From: Blastomonas sp. AAP53
GTDB taxonomy: Bacteria; Pseudomonadota; Alphaproteobacteria; Sphingomonadales; Sphingomonadaceae
NCBI RefSeq assembly: GCF_000331245.1
Contig: NZ_ANFZ01000009.1
Span: forward strand, 124,001-188,000
Direction: 5' to 3'
Length of the DNA: 64,000 nt
Below are positions 1-9,067 of this stretch, in pieces. Position 1 is the first letter of the stretch. Each line of letters starts with the position of its first letter. The position numbers were made by a program, and so were the translations under genes. A model generated the notes under the pieces. It was not told the DNA's origin. It saw only the letters and a program-made list of their open reading frames with translations, and made no database searches.

Positions 1-135
1 GCTCTGGTCCCGGCGGATGATCAGGGGCAGGGCTACGAAACGCTGATTGCCAATATGCGTGCTGCGCGCGACCGGCCCGCCATCGCGGCTGCCGCGCGCG
101 CGCTCTATCGATGGAAAAAGGAACGGATGGGATGA
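1..135 (+). CDS. C-terminal end of a protein cut by the window edge (possibly DUF4350-type)
   Basis: An open frame enters from the left edge and ends at a TGA at 133-135, leaving 44 residues that finish in a basic stretch ([10 protein letters not shown]). No domain can be recognised in so short a tail. Its stop overlaps the ATG of the moxR gene by the ATGA arrangement, so it is the upstream member of the same operon. In related MoxR/DUF58 operons this place is often held by a DUF4350 membrane protein; that identity is inferred from position only. Confidence 0.6.
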   Translation, partial: ALVPADDQGQGYETLIANMRAARDRPAIAAAARALYRWKKERMG

Positions 136-1088
136 ACATGGCCGATATCAATGCGCTGGGGGACCGCATCCGCGCCGAAATGGGCAAGGCGATCATCGGC
201 CAGGACGAAATTGTCGAACAACTGCTGATCGCTTTGTTCTCATCGGGCCATGTGCTGCTCGAAGGCCCGCCGGGTACCGCCAAGACCTTCATGGCGCAAT
301 GCTTTGCCGCGTGCCTTTCGCTCGATTTCGGGCGCATCCAGTTCACGCCTGATCTGATGCCGGGGGACATTGTCGGGTCGAACCTGTTCAACTTCCAGAC
401 CAGCCAGTTCACGCTGACGCGCGGCGCGATCTTTACAGATTTGCTATTGGCCGACGAGATCAACCGTACCCCGCCCAAGACGCAGGCAGCGCTGCTCGAG
501 GCGATGCAGGAGCGTAGCGTGACGCTGGATGGCACGCGCCATGCGCTGTCGCCGCATTTCATGGTGGTCGCGACGCAGAATCCGATCGAGCAGCAGGGCG
601 TCTATCCGCTGCCCGAAGCGCAGCTCGACCGCTTTCTGTTCAAGCTGCTTGTTGGCTATCCCGATGCCGAGCAGGAGGCCCGCATTGTCGCCGAATATGG
701 CAAGCGCAGCGGCATGCAGCGCCCGCAGGCGTTCGATATTCAGCCGCAGGTGACGTCCGACGAACTGACGGCGGCGCGCGCTGTGGTGGCAGAGGTCAGG
801 CTGGTCGACGAGGTGGTCGCCTATATCGTTCGGCTGGTGCGCGCGACGCGCGAGACGGCGGACTTCGAAAGTGGCGCAAGCCCGCGTGCGGCGATCATGC
901 TTGCCAATGCGGCGCGCGCGCGGGCGGCGCTGCTGGGGCGCGACTATGTGATCCCCGATGACGTCAAGCAGCTCGCGGCATCGGTGCTGCGCCACCGCAC
1001 CTTGCTGTCGCCCGCCGCGGAGATCGAGGGCCGCCGGGTCGAGACGATCGTCGCCGATCTGGTCGAACGGACCGAGGCGCCGCGTTGA
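132..1088 (+). CDS. MoxR-family AAA+ ATPase
   Basis: A 318-residue AAA+ ATPase of the MoxR group, chaperone-like ATPases thought to help mature or activate partner protein complexes. The P-loop GPPGTAKT lies at residues 45-52 and the Walker B segment LLLADEINR at about 104-112. The MoxR signature [13 protein letters not shown] follows, then a sensor [10 protein letters not shown] and the C-terminal AAA lid. I chose the ATG at 132, which overlaps the previous stop as ATGA; an in-frame ATG at 111 would overlap the previous gene further. It is coupled to DUF58, SpoIIM-like and RDD genes, the usual MoxR partner set, so it probably acts on a membrane-associated complex with the DUF58 protein. The substrate is unknown. 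Confidence 0.93.
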   Translation: MNMADINALGDRIRAEMGKAIIGQDEIVEQLLIALFSSGHVLLEGPPGTAKTFMAQCFAACLSLDFGRIQFTPDLMPGDIVGSNLFNFQTSQFTLTRGAIFTDLLLADEINRTPPKTQAALLEAMQERSVTLDGTRHALSPHFMVVATQNPIEQQGVYPLPEAQLDRFLFKLLVGYPDAEQEARIVAEYGKRSGMQRPQAFDIQPQVTSDELTAARAVVAEVRLVDEVVAYIVRLVRATRETADFESGASPRAAIMLANAARARAALLGRDYVIPDDVKQLAASVLRHRTLLSPAAEIEGRRVETIVADLVERTEAPR

Positions 1089-2407
1089 TCGGAGCCTATC
1101 CCACGCTGCGCGCCGGTGTGCTGATCGCCGGTGGTGCGCCGCTGGCGATGCTGCTGGCAACAGCCGCGCCCGGGCTGTGGGCGCTGGGCCCGGCGTGGTC
1201 GGCAGCGATGCTGCTGCTGGCGCTGCTCGACGCGCTGGTCGCCGGGCGCGCACGCGATATCCGGTTGATCGTGCCCGCGAGTAGCGAATTGGGGCACGAT
1301 GTCGTGATCGGCCTGGAGGCAGCGCTCTCGTCGCGGGTGCAGATCCGCCATGTAGAGGCGAGCGTCTCGGTGGAAAGCCGGATCGTGCCCGGAGGAAACG
1401 GGTTTGCAACTTTGCAACTCGATGGCGGGGCAAGGCTTTTGCATGGCTATATCGCGCTTCATCCGGTGCGGCGTGGGACGCTGGTCATCGAGGCTCTCTG
1501 GCTGCGCTGGCAGGGCCCACTGGGGCTGGGCTGGCGGCAGGACCGACGCGCAAGTGGTGAGAGCATCGCAATCCTGCCCGATATCGCTGCGGTGCGCGCG
1601 CCTGCGCTGCAAGTCTTCATCAAGGATGCGATCTACGGCATTCTGGCGCGGCAGAGCCGCGGGGAAGGCAGCGAATTCGAGGCATTGGTCGAGTATCAGC
1701 CGGGGTTCGACCGCCGCACGATCGACTGGAAAAGCTCCGCGCGCCACTCCAAGCTGCTGGCGCGCGAATATGATACCGAGCGCAACAACCAGATCGTCTT
1801 TGCGCTCGATTCAGGCTCGGACATGTGCGAGCCGGTGGCGGGGCTTCCGCGCATCGACCGGGCCGTGTCGGCGGCGTTGCTGACCAGCTATGTTGCGCTG
1901 AAGGCTGGCGATCAGGTGCGGTTGTTCTCGTTCGCCGCCAGGCCTGAACGCGCGACACCGTTCGTTTCAGGCAGCCGCAACTTCTTTCGCCTGCAATCCG
2001 AAGCCGCTGCCATCGATTACCGTTTCGAGGAGAGCAACTACACGCTCGCTCTGTCGACGCTTGCCGCACAGCTGCAGCGGCGTTCGCTGATCGTCGTGTT
2101 CACCGATTTCACCGACCCGACGAGTGCCGAGCTGATGCTCGAGTCGGTCGGTCGGCTCATCGACCGGCATCTGCTGCTGTTCGTGGCGATGGAGGACGAG
2201 GAGTTGCTGGGGATTGTCGATCAACCTCCCGACACCAGCGAGAAGGTGGCTGAAAGCGTTGCGGCGGCGAGCCTGCTGGCACAGCGGCGGCTGGTGATCA
2301 CGCGGTTGCGGCATCTGGGCATCGAGGTCATCGAAGGGCGGCATGACGAAATCGGGACGCGGCTGATGAACGCCTATCTCAAGATCAAGCGCCGGGGGCA
2401 GCTGTGA
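1085..2407 (+). CDS. DUF58 domain-containing protein (MoxR partner)
   Basis: A 440-residue protein with two N-terminal hydrophobic segments (about residues 8-50), an extracytoplasmic-type middle and a cytoplasmic DUF58 region. The DUF58 signature, with [18 protein letters not shown] and then EYDTERNNQ, starts near residue 203. The C-terminal half resembles a von Willebrand A-like fold (FALDSGSDM, then IVVFTDFTD), but I see no complete MIDAS that I would vouch for. The start is a TTG whose last two bases lie in the moxR stop (TTGA), implying translational coupling. DUF58 proteins are standard partners of MoxR ATPases; the molecular role is unknown. Confidence 0.9.
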   Translation: MIGAYPTLRAGVLIAGGAPLAMLLATAAPGLWALGPAWSAAMLLLALLDALVAGRARDIRLIVPASSELGHDVVIGLEAALSSRVQIRHVEASVSVESRIVPGGNGFATLQLDGGARLLHGYIALHPVRRGTLVIEALWLRWQGPLGLGWRQDRRASGESIAILPDIAAVRAPALQVFIKDAIYGILARQSRGEGSEFEALVEYQPGFDRRTIDWKSSARHSKLLAREYDTERNNQIVFALDSGSDMCEPVAGLPRIDRAVSAALLTSYVALKAGDQVRLFSFAARPERATPFVSGSRNFFRLQSEAAAIDYRFEESNYTLALSTLAAQLQRRSLIVVFTDFTDPTSAELMLESVGRLIDRHLLLFVAMEDEELLGIVDQPPDTSEKVAESVAAASLLAQRRLVITRLRHLGIEVIEGRHDEIGTRLMNAYLKIKRRGQL

Positions 2408-3435
2408 ACGGCGCGGTGTTTTCCCCTCAGGGCGAGCGGGCCGTGGCCGACGCCGTGCTGCGCAGCGATCGGTTCCGGCTGGAACGCGAAGCCGATTGGG
2501 CGCGGATCGACGCCATGGTCACCGCGATGGAAAAGGGCAAGCTCAAGACCCTGTCCGATGATGACGTCATGGCGTTGCCGGTGCTGTATCGCAACCTGCT
2601 CTCCAGCCTGTCAATCGCACGCGAAAGCTCTCTCGATGCAGGGTTGATCGCCTATCTGGAATCGCTGACACTGCGCGCGTATTTCATCGTCTATGGCACG
2701 CGCACCACCTTTGGTGGCTGGTGCCGAAGCTTTTTCGGCGGCGGGCTGAGCCGCGCGGTGCGCGCAACCTGGGGCGATATCCTGATTGCACTGGCTGCGA
2801 TGGTCATCGGCGCGCTGCTGGGCTTCTGGCTGGTCGATGCCGATCAGCAATGGTATTTCCGTCTTGTGCCCGCACAGTTCAGCGACGTACGGGTGCCCGG
2901 TGCCTCGCGCGAGGCGTTGCTCGGCACGCTGTTCGGCAAACAGGAGGCAGACGGGCTTTCGGTATTTGCCGCATACCTGTTCAACAACAATGCGCAGGTT
3001 GCGATCATGGCCTTTGCGCTGGGCTTTGCCTTTGGCGTGCCGACGCTGCTGCTACTGGTTTACAACATGGTGGGGTTGGGCGCGATGCTGTGGGTGTTCG
3101 CCTCGCGCGGGCTGACAGCAGAGTTCATCGGATGGCTGTCGATCCACGGCACCACCGAATTGCTGGCGATCCTGCTGGCGGGAGCCGCCGGGCTGCATAT
3201 CGGGCGGGCGCTGGCCTTTCCGGGGCGGCGCAGCCATCTGACCGCCTTGAGCGGGGCAGGGCGGACGGCCGCGCAGGTCATGGCGGGTGTCATCGTGATG
3301 CTGATCTGCGCCGGTCTGCTCGAAGGCTTCGCGCGCCAGCTCGTCCAGTCGACGGCGCTGCGCTATGCGATCGGCTATGGCGTGCTTGCGGCCTGGCTGA
3401 CCTATTTCTTCGCCTTCCGCCCGAGGCGCAGCTGA
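2404..3435 (+). CDS. Stage II sporulation protein M-like membrane protein (SpoIIM/DUF95)
   Basis: A 343-residue integral membrane protein starting at a GTG that overlaps the DUF58 stop (GTGA). The first roughly 110 residues are soluble and charged. They are followed by about five or six hydrophobic helices, including the stretches near ILIALAAMVIGALLGFWLV and FALGFAFGVPTLLLLVYNMVG. The conserved IHGTTELLAILLAGAAGLHIG block is characteristic of the SpoIIM-like family, which also occurs widely in non-sporulating bacteria. Its place between DUF58 and RDD genes is the usual MoxR-operon context. Sporulation is not implied; the function is unknown. Confidence 0.88.
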   Translation: MNGAVFSPQGERAVADAVLRSDRFRLEREADWARIDAMVTAMEKGKLKTLSDDDVMALPVLYRNLLSSLSIARESSLDAGLIAYLESLTLRAYFIVYGTRTTFGGWCRSFFGGGLSRAVRATWGDILIALAAMVIGALLGFWLVDADQQWYFRLVPAQFSDVRVPGASREALLGTLFGKQEADGLSVFAAYLFNNNAQVAIMAFALGFAFGVPTLLLLVYNMVGLGAMLWVFASRGLTAEFIGWLSIHGTTELLAILLAGAAGLHIGRALAFPGRRSHLTALSGAGRTAAQVMAGVIVMLICAGLLEGFARQLVQSTALRYAIGYGVLAAWLTYFFAFRPRRS

Positions 3436-4364
3436 TGGTACAAGGGGCGAGCATTGGCCGGTCTCGGGGCAGCGATGCCAAGCTGCAGCGGACGCTGGTA
3501 ACGCCGGAAGGCGTCGCGTTGGATATCGCGGTTGCCCCCGCCAGTGCGCGCATCGGAGCGTTGTTCATCGATTTGACTGCCTTGTTTGGCTTGTTCCTCG
3601 GTTTCGTGCTGACCATCCTGCTGCTCGCCTGGGCCTATTCGCGTGCGGGGCTGCCTTCGGTTTCGGATGGCGTGATGAACTTCCTGTTCGTGCTTTTCAT
3701 CATCGGCACGTTCCTGGCGCGCAACGCCTATTTCCTGTTCTTCGAGCTGGGCCAGCGCGCTGCGACCTGGGGCAAGAGATCGGTCGGCATCCGGGTGGCA
3801 TCACGCGATGGTGGGAGGCTGACGGCAGAGGCAGTCATTGCGCGCAATCTGCTGCGCGATATCGAGATGTTCCTGCCGCTGATGTTCATGACATCGGGCG
3901 GGGTGCAGGGCACGCTCAGCGAGTTTGCAGCGTGGTCTGGCATCATCTGGGTCGGCGTTTTTCTGGTCTTTCCCCTGCTCAACAAGGACCGGCTTCGCTG
4001 CGGCGACCTCATCGCCGGCACCTGGGTGGTAGCAGCGCCCAGGGCAGCCCTGGGCAGCGTCGTAGCCGGTGGTGGGGGCTCCATGGTGCAGGCCGCAGAA
4101 GGCCTTGCGCCTGATCGCTACCGGTTCGACGACGCAGAGCTGTCAGTGTATGGCGAGTATGAACTGCAGATGCTGGAACAGGTGCTGCGAACCGCCAATG
4201 CCGAGACGATGAAGACTGTTGCCGTCACCATCTGCACCAAGATCGGTTGGACGGCACCAGTCGATGATGAGCAGGCGTTCCTCCAGGCCTATTACACCCA
4301 GTTGCGCGCCCGACTGGAACGGGGCATGCGTTTTGGCCGCAGGCGGGCTGACAAGAACGCCTGA
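3435..4364 (+). CDS. RDD-family membrane protein
   Basis: A 309-residue protein. The ATG at 3435 shares one base with the SpoIIM stop (TGATG), which fixes the start; the frame stays open far upstream but reads there in the wrong frame of the previous gene. An RDD domain spans roughly residues 30-190: it begins near ASARIGALFIDL, has hydrophobic helices around 45-70 and 85-115, and includes the typical ATWGKRSVGIRV segment. The C-terminal about 100 residues are soluble and charged. It is the last gene of the MoxR/DUF58 operon. RDD proteins are poorly characterised; a membrane role next to the SpoIIM-like protein is inferred. Confidence 0.88.
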   Translation: MVQGASIGRSRGSDAKLQRTLVTPEGVALDIAVAPASARIGALFIDLTALFGLFLGFVLTILLLAWAYSRAGLPSVSDGVMNFLFVLFIIGTFLARNAYFLFFELGQRAATWGKRSVGIRVASRDGGRLTAEAVIARNLLRDIEMFLPLMFMTSGGVQGTLSEFAAWSGIIWVGVFLVFPLLNKDRLRCGDLIAGTWVVAAPRAALGSVVAGGGGSMVQAAEGLAPDRYRFDDAELSVYGEYELQMLEQVLRTANAETMKTVAVTICTKIGWTAPVDDEQAFLQAYYTQLRARLERGMRFGRRRADKNA

Positions 4365-4450
4365 GGCGGATACGCCAAGCGCGCCGGGCTGCTGGCCCAG
4401 CGTGATGGTGATTGACGGGTCAGGTTAAGCGGGTGCAGCCAGCCCTGGCG

Positions 4451-4786
4451 TCAGCGGACGCCGATCAGTCCGGTGACGTCTTCCGCAGGGGGCGGCATCT
4501 GGGCGCGCATTGCACCGCGTGGATCGCCCAGGATGGCGCGGGCCACCTGGCGCGCGAAGACATCGAGCGACTGAGGCAGCTCAGCTGCGCCGCTGCTTTT
4601 GGCGAGCTGCGTCATCGCGCCGCCGGTCGCATTGGGGCGATTGATCAAATTGATCACGCCGTCATTTGCTGGCTTGGCAGGTGCAGGGTCGGTGTCGCGC
4701 GGGGCGACATCGTTCACCTGATAATTTGGCCGGATATATACCGTCCGCATCGTCGGCGAGCCCGGAGGGTCTGAATTGTTGATCAT
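4451..4786 (-). CDS. Hypothetical proline- and asparagine-rich small protein
   Basis: A 111-residue frame with no signal peptide, no membrane segment and no domain I recognise. The N-terminal half is low-complexity (PPGSP, PAPAKPAND). The C-terminal half looks helical (AELPQSLDVFARQVARAILGD). A purine-rich AGGA lies about a dozen bases before the ATG, which supports translation only weakly. It stands alone, converging on the RDD gene and upstream of the carboxyltransferase on the same strand. It could be a genuine lineage-specific gene; coding support is modest. Confidence 0.5.
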   Translation of the reverse strand: MINNSDPPGSPTMRTVYIRPNYQVNDVAPRDTDPAPAKPANDGVINLINRPNATGGAMTQLAKSSGAAELPQSLDVFARQVARAILGDPRGAMRAQMPPPAEDVTGLIGVR

Positions 4787-4871
4787 GATATGTTGGTCCT
4801 AAACAGGAGGTCCCGAACACCATGGCACCAAGGGCGTTAACCCGTGCTTCAAAAGACTGGCGTATGCGATC

Positions 4872-6422
4872 TTAAGCATGATTACCGCTTAATTTCTGCC
4901 GCGCCCCGCTCACGCGTGCCCAGGCCAGATCCGCAAATTCGCACAGCAATGGTCGCGTATCGCGCGGATCGATGATGTCTTCCACCGCAAAATGCTCGGC
5001 ACTGCGGAACGGGCTGCGCACCTTGTTCAGCCGCTCGCGGATGGCGGCGAGGTGGGCTTGCGGGTCCGCGCTGGCCTCCAGCTCGGATTTGTAGGCGACC
5101 TCGACGCCGCCATCGATCGGCAGCGAGCCCCAGTCACCGCTGGGCCAGGCGAACCGATACTGGAAGCGTTCGGCGTTCGACATCGCAGAGCCTGCAATGC
5201 CATAGGCGCGGCGGACGATGACCGATGCGAGCGGCACGCGCGCGCGATAGATCGCGTTCATCGCATTGACGCCATAGCGGATCGTGCCCGCGCGCTCGGC
5301 ATCCGCACCGATCATGAAGCCCGGATTGTCGACGAGATGGACGATCGGCAGATGGAACTGGTCTGCCAGCTTGACGAAGCGCTCGGCCTTCTCGCTGGTC
5401 CTGGCCTCCCATGAGCCGCCCAGAAAGCTGGGGTCGCTGGCCAGCACCGCGACCGGCCAGCCGTCCAGCCGGGCAAAAGCGGTAATGACCGCGCGGCCCC
5501 AGCGGCGACCCATTTCGAAGACGCTGCCATGATCAAACACCTGGGTCAGCACGCGGCGCATCGCATAAACCTGCGCCGGATCGCGGGGGACAACGGAGAG
5601 CAAAGCCTCTTCCCGGCGATCGACGGGGTCCGTGCAGGGCGTGCGTAGGGCCAGCGTATCGACCGATGAAGGCAGATAGCTCAGAAACCGTCGTGCGACC
5701 GCGAACGCTTCGGCCTCGCTCGCAACCTCTTCGTCCACCACGCCATTGCGGCAGTGGATTTCAGTGCCGCCCAGCTGTTCCTTGTCCACCGTCTCGCCGA
5801 TCGCTGCGGCGACCGCAGGGCCCGCTGCAAACAGCTGCGACAGGCCCTTGACCATCACCGAATAATGGCTGGCGACGGTGCGCGCCGCGCCCAGCCCTGC
5901 GGTCGGTCCCAATGCGAGCGCCACGACGGGCACGGTTTCCAGATTGGTGACGATATGGTCCCAGCCGGGCACCATCGGCACATAGGTATAGCCCATGGTC
6001 TCGAGCGTCTTGACCGAACCACCACCGCCGGTGCCGTCGATCATGCGGATCAGCGGCAGGCGCAACTCGTGCGCCATCGCTTCGCACTGGACGAACTTGC
6101 GGTGCAGCGCGGCATCGGCAGAGCCCCCGCGCACAGTGAAGTCATCGGCGCTGGCAACGACCGGACGGCCATCGATGTCACCGCGTCCGAAGATGAAGTT
6201 GGAGGCGGCAAGGTCTACAAGGTCGCCTTGCGCGTCATAGCTGCCACGCCCTGCGATCTTGCCGATCTCGCGGAAACTGCCGGGGTCCAGTACGCCGTCG
6301 AGCCGCGCGCGAGCGTCCATTTTGCCGCGCGCGTGCTGGCGTGCGACCTTTTCTTCTCCGCCCATTTTGTCTGCCAGCGCACGGCGCCGATGCAGCTCGT
6401 CGATCTCTTCCTGCCAACTCAT
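4872..6422 (-). CDS. Acyl-CoA carboxylase carboxyltransferase (beta) subunit
   Basis: A 516-residue protein of the propionyl-/methylcrotonyl-CoA carboxylase beta family, which moves a carboxyl group from carboxybiotin to an acyl-CoA. The N-terminal crotonase-like half has GKMDARARLD and RMIDGTGGGGSVKTLE. The C-terminal half carries VHLVDNPGFMIG (oxyanion region) and RRAYGIAGSAMSN, as in carboxyltransferases. Length is normal for the family. No biotin carboxylase/BCCP (alpha) gene is adjacent, so the partner must be encoded elsewhere and the acyl-CoA substrate cannot be deduced. Acetyl-CoA carboxylase AccD is excluded by length and by the missing zinc finger. Confidence 0.92.
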   Translation of the reverse strand: MSWQEEIDELHRRRALADKMGGEEKVARQHARGKMDARARLDGVLDPGSFREIGKIAGRGSYDAQGDLVDLAASNFIFGRGDIDGRPVVASADDFTVRGGSADAALHRKFVQCEAMAHELRLPLIRMIDGTGGGGSVKTLETMGYTYVPMVPGWDHIVTNLETVPVVALALGPTAGLGAARTVASHYSVMVKGLSQLFAAGPAVAAAIGETVDKEQLGGTEIHCRNGVVDEEVASEAEAFAVARRFLSYLPSSVDTLALRTPCTDPVDRREEALLSVVPRDPAQVYAMRRVLTQVFDHGSVFEMGRRWGRAVITAFARLDGWPVAVLASDPSFLGGSWEARTSEKAERFVKLADQFHLPIVHLVDNPGFMIGADAERAGTIRYGVNAMNAIYRARVPLASVIVRRAYGIAGSAMSNAERFQYRFAWPSGDWGSLPIDGGVEVAYKSELEASADPQAHLAAIRERLNKVRSPFRSAEHFAVEDIIDPRDTRPLLCEFADLAWARVSGARQKLSGNHA

Positions 6423-6467
6423 GGCGCAACGCTAGCGCGCCATGCGAGCCAGGTCACGCGGGAAAGA

Positions 6468-7040
6468 TCAGCCCTTTTTCTTGGCCATCGACTGCACCGC
6501 GCCCAGCGTCAGCTTGACGTGATCGCGATAGTCCATGTTGTCATGGACAAAGGTGATGCGGCCATTGGGAGCGACCACCATGCTGGTCCGCCCCGTCATG
6601 CTCGGGCGACCGGCCAGGCCGACGCCGTACGCCTGGATCATCTGCGGGGTGGCCTGGGCAACGGTGAACTTGCTCTGGCAAGCTTCGGTCGAGAACTTCT
6701 TGAGTTCGTCGATCCCGTCCGCTGACAGGCCGATCACGGTCGCGCCGGCTTTCTTGAATTCTGTCATGCGGGTGGCGAATTCATGCGCCTCTGCGGTGCA
6801 GCCGCTGGTGAACGCCTTGGGGAAGAAATACAGAACAACCGGGCCTTTTTTCAACTCGCTGGCCAGGCTGAGCTTGTACGCCTTGCCCGCTTTTGCGCCG
6901 GTGGTCGTGAACATCGGGGCCTTGCCGCCGATTGCGACCTTGCCGGCATCCGCGGCGAGGGCAGGGGCTTGTACAAGCATCGCGGCAGACCCTGCGGTCA
7001 TGGCGAGAACGGCGAGAGGAAGAGCAACCTTGGCGCGCAT
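6468..7040 (-). CDS. Exported peroxiredoxin (PrxQ/BCP-like)
   Basis: A 190-residue thiol peroxidase with a Sec signal peptide (cleavage probably after ALA at 27-29), so it acts in the periplasm. The peroxidatic motif PKAFTSGC sits at 74-81 with Cys81 as the attacking residue. The BCP-type resolving cysteine five residues later is absent (AEAHEF). A second cysteine at 121 (STEACQSKF) lies where PrxQ enzymes of the helix-3 type keep theirs, so a Cys81-Cys121 disulfide is likely. The conserved Arg is in GRTSMVV. AAGGGG lies just before the ATG. Confidence 0.88.
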   Translation of the reverse strand: MRAKVALPLAVLAMTAGSAAMLVQAPALAADAGKVAIGGKAPMFTTTGAKAGKAYKLSLASELKKGPVVLYFFPKAFTSGCTAEAHEFATRMTEFKKAGATVIGLSADGIDELKKFSTEACQSKFTVAQATPQMIQAYGVGLAGRPSMTGRTSMVVAPNGRITFVHDNMDYRDHVKLTLGAVQSMAKKKG

Positions 7041-7147
7041 GACTGTGACCCCTTATGTCAGTGATAGTGGCAACTTAGGGGCTGTCAGCGATATTTCCAG
7101 AGCGTGTCGCTGTGTTTTGCAGGCAAACCGGGCGCTGCAACGCACAA

Positions 7148-7909
7148 TCAGCTGAATTCGCGTGCGACATCCTGGGCATCCGGCCCTGCAAGCTGGCGGT
7201 AGAGCGCTGCATTGACGCAGACCATCAGCACGGTCAGCAGCATGCTCAGCACGGCATCGACAAGCGTGGTCAGCGTGTCGGCGATCTCTGCCGAAAGCGC
7301 GAGGCGAATGATCAGGCCAAAGACAGTAACGCTGGTGATATAGACGAAGAACGCCGTGATGCCGACGACGATCACGAACAGCAGGATGCGGCCGCTGTTA
7401 CCCTTGGTCAGCGCCCAGGACCGGCGCAGCGGGACGTTGATGCTGTGCTTGCGTTCGGCCACCATGACCGCGCCTGCGACGATCAGCTTCACGAAGATGT
7501 AGATGCCGGGCAGGATGAAGGCGAGAGAGCCGAGAAAGGTCAGAATCCCGCTCAGCACGCCCATCGCATAATACGGCAGGATGATCGTCAGGCCACGCCG
7601 CATGGCCTCTGAGACATTGGGGTTGCTGCGATCGAGCATCAGCACCAGCATGACGATGCTGGCAAAGCCGTTGAGCAGCCCGATCAGCACGATCCAGACG
7701 ATATTGTCCGAATAGAACTGTTGCAGGTTCTGGTAGATCACCTCGAAGGTCGCATCGGCCGGCGCCGCAGGCTGCGGGGAAAAGAACGCAAAGGCCAGGC
7801 TGGGCAGCAGGATGAACACGCCCGCCACACTGAGCAGCAGCTCGCGGTTGGCGCGAAACAGCTGCATCACGTCGTTCCAGCAGGCGGAAAGATCAAGCTT
7901 GCGGGTCAT
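7148..7909 (-). CDS. Polytopic membrane protein resembling the glycerophosphodiester phosphodiesterase membrane domain
   Basis: A 253-residue protein with about six hydrophobic helices: near residues 25-42, 68-88, 108-135, 140-160, 178-205 and 215-240. The layout, including the PLRRSWALTKGN loop before a long helix, resembles the GPDPase-type membrane family that is often annotated only as hypothetical. There is no catalytic phosphodiesterase domain, so no enzymatic role is claimed. It stands alone between the peroxiredoxin and the divergent lipB. Confidence 0.7.
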   Translation of the reverse strand: MTRKLDLSACWNDVMQLFRANRELLLSVAGVFILLPSLAFAFFSPQPAAPADATFEVIYQNLQQFYSDNIVWIVLIGLLNGFASIVMLVLMLDRSNPNVSEAMRRGLTIILPYYAMGVLSGILTFLGSLAFILPGIYIFVKLIVAGAVMVAERKHSINVPLRRSWALTKGNSGRILLFVIVVGITAFFVYITSVTVFGLIIRLALSAEIADTLTTLVDAVLSMLLTVLMVCVNAALYRQLAGPDAQDVAREFS

Positions 7910-8018
7910 GGCGGGATTGGCCTCACGGACTAAAGCGACTAAAGCCGTGCGCTAAACGGCACAGCGGCACGGCGCAAGGCATTTGGCACGCGACGGCCGC
8001 TGCAGAAGGCAGGGCGCG

Positions 8019-8732
8019 ATGGCATTGGCAGGTGGTTTGGCAACGACAGCGGCAGCGGCAGGCACAGGTGCGCCCGAGTGGCGCGTGACGCCCGGCCACA
8101 CCGCCTATCCGGACGCGCTCGCCGAGATGGAGGCGCGCAACCAGGCGATCGAACGCGGCGAGGCCGGCGAGCTGCTGTGGCTGCTCGAACATCCGCCCCT
8201 CTACACCGGCGGAACCAGCGCCGACCCGGCGGAATTGCTCAGCCAGCAATTCCCGGTGTTCGATACCGGGCGCGGTGGGCGCTATACCTATCATGGGCCG
8301 GGCCAAAGGGTCGGCTATGTGCTGCTCGATCTGCGCAGGCGCGGCAAGGATGTGCGCTGTTTCGTCCATGCGCTCGAAGGTTGGGTGATCGCTGCGCTCG
8401 CCGATCTGGGTGTGTCGGCGCGGCGGGCCGAAGGCCGCGTGGGCATCTGGACCGATACGCTGAATGGCCAGGAGGCCAAGATCGGTGCGATCGGCGTGCG
8501 CGTGCGGCGCTGGGTGACGATGCATGGCTTTGCGGTCAACGTGAACCCCGACCTTTCGCACTTCGGCGGAATCGTGCCCTGCGGCATTGCCGAATATCCG
8601 GTGACCAGCCTGGCAGATCTAGGAATTTCCGCGTCGATGGCTGATCTGGACGCGGCGCTGGCGCGCCACGCCGATGCCTTTCTTGCAGCGCTTGGCGGGG
8701 CATGCCAAAGCGCTGACGAAGAAAAGGAATGA
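8019..8732 (+). CDS. lipB: Octanoyl-[acyl carrier protein]:protein octanoyltransferase LipB
   Basis: A 237-residue enzyme that transfers the octanoyl group from acyl-ACP to lipoyl domains of dehydrogenase complexes, the first step of lipoate assembly. The motif [12 protein letters not shown] is at about 86-97. Catalytic Cys188 is in GGIVPCGI and Lys154 in AKIGAIGV, the expected pair. The ATG at 8019 follows a purine-rich AAGGCAGGG; an in-frame TTG at 7983 is a less likely start. It overlaps the next small lipoprotein gene by four bases. Confidence 0.95.
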   Translation: MALAGGLATTAAAAGTGAPEWRVTPGHTAYPDALAEMEARNQAIERGEAGELLWLLEHPPLYTGGTSADPAELLSQQFPVFDTGRGGRYTYHGPGQRVGYVLLDLRRRGKDVRCFVHALEGWVIAALADLGVSARRAEGRVGIWTDTLNGQEAKIGAIGVRVRRWVTMHGFAVNVNPDLSHFGGIVPCGIAEYPVTSLADLGISASMADLDAALARHADAFLAALGGACQSADEEKE

Positions 8733-9052
8733 CGATGATGCTGAGGGTTGTGAAGATCGGGGCGACGATGGCGCTGGCGGGGCTGGCACTGGCCGGTTGC
8801 GAAAAGAAGGCCGCCGATGGCGCCACCGTCGCGCAAGGCAGTGCGCCGGTTGGCACGATCAGCGACGAAATGCCGAATCTGGAACTGCTGCCCAACGATG
8901 CGGCGCTCGCAGATCCGGCGGATGTGCCACTGGTGCCCGGTGCCAGCCCTGCTGCGCCGCCTGCCCAAGCCGAGGCATCAGCTCCGGTTGCACAAGCCGC
9001 TCCACCACCCGCACCCGCCGAACCGGCGCTGGAAGGTTCGATCGCCGAGTAA
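8729..9052 (+). CDS. Small alanine/proline-rich lipoprotein
   Basis: A 107-residue predicted lipoprotein. A basic, hydrophobic N-terminus ends in the lipobox LALAGC, with the modified Cys at residue 24. The rest is low-complexity, with acidic and then Ala/Pro-rich segments ([20 protein letters not shown]) and no recognisable domain. Its ATG lies in the lipB stop region (ATGA), so it is co-translated with lipB. It ends 15 bases from the convergent queC. Function unknown. Confidence 0.75.
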   Translation: MTMMLRVVKIGATMALAGLALAGCEKKAADGATVAQGSAPVGTISDEMPNLELLPNDAALADPADVPLVPGASPAAPPAQAEASAPVAQAAPPPAPAEPALEGSIAE

Positions 9053-9067
9053 CGTGCGGCTGCGCGG

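Noticed and set aside
2721-3434. Open frame extending the RDD gene upstream by 238 codons
   Set aside because: It runs through the SpoIIM-like gene in another frame and lacks any RDD or other family similarity; the TGATG junction at 3433-3437 fixes the start.
2404-3435. Evidence for sporulation
   Set aside because: SpoIIM-like proteins occur widely in non-sporulating bacteria, and no other sporulation gene is present.
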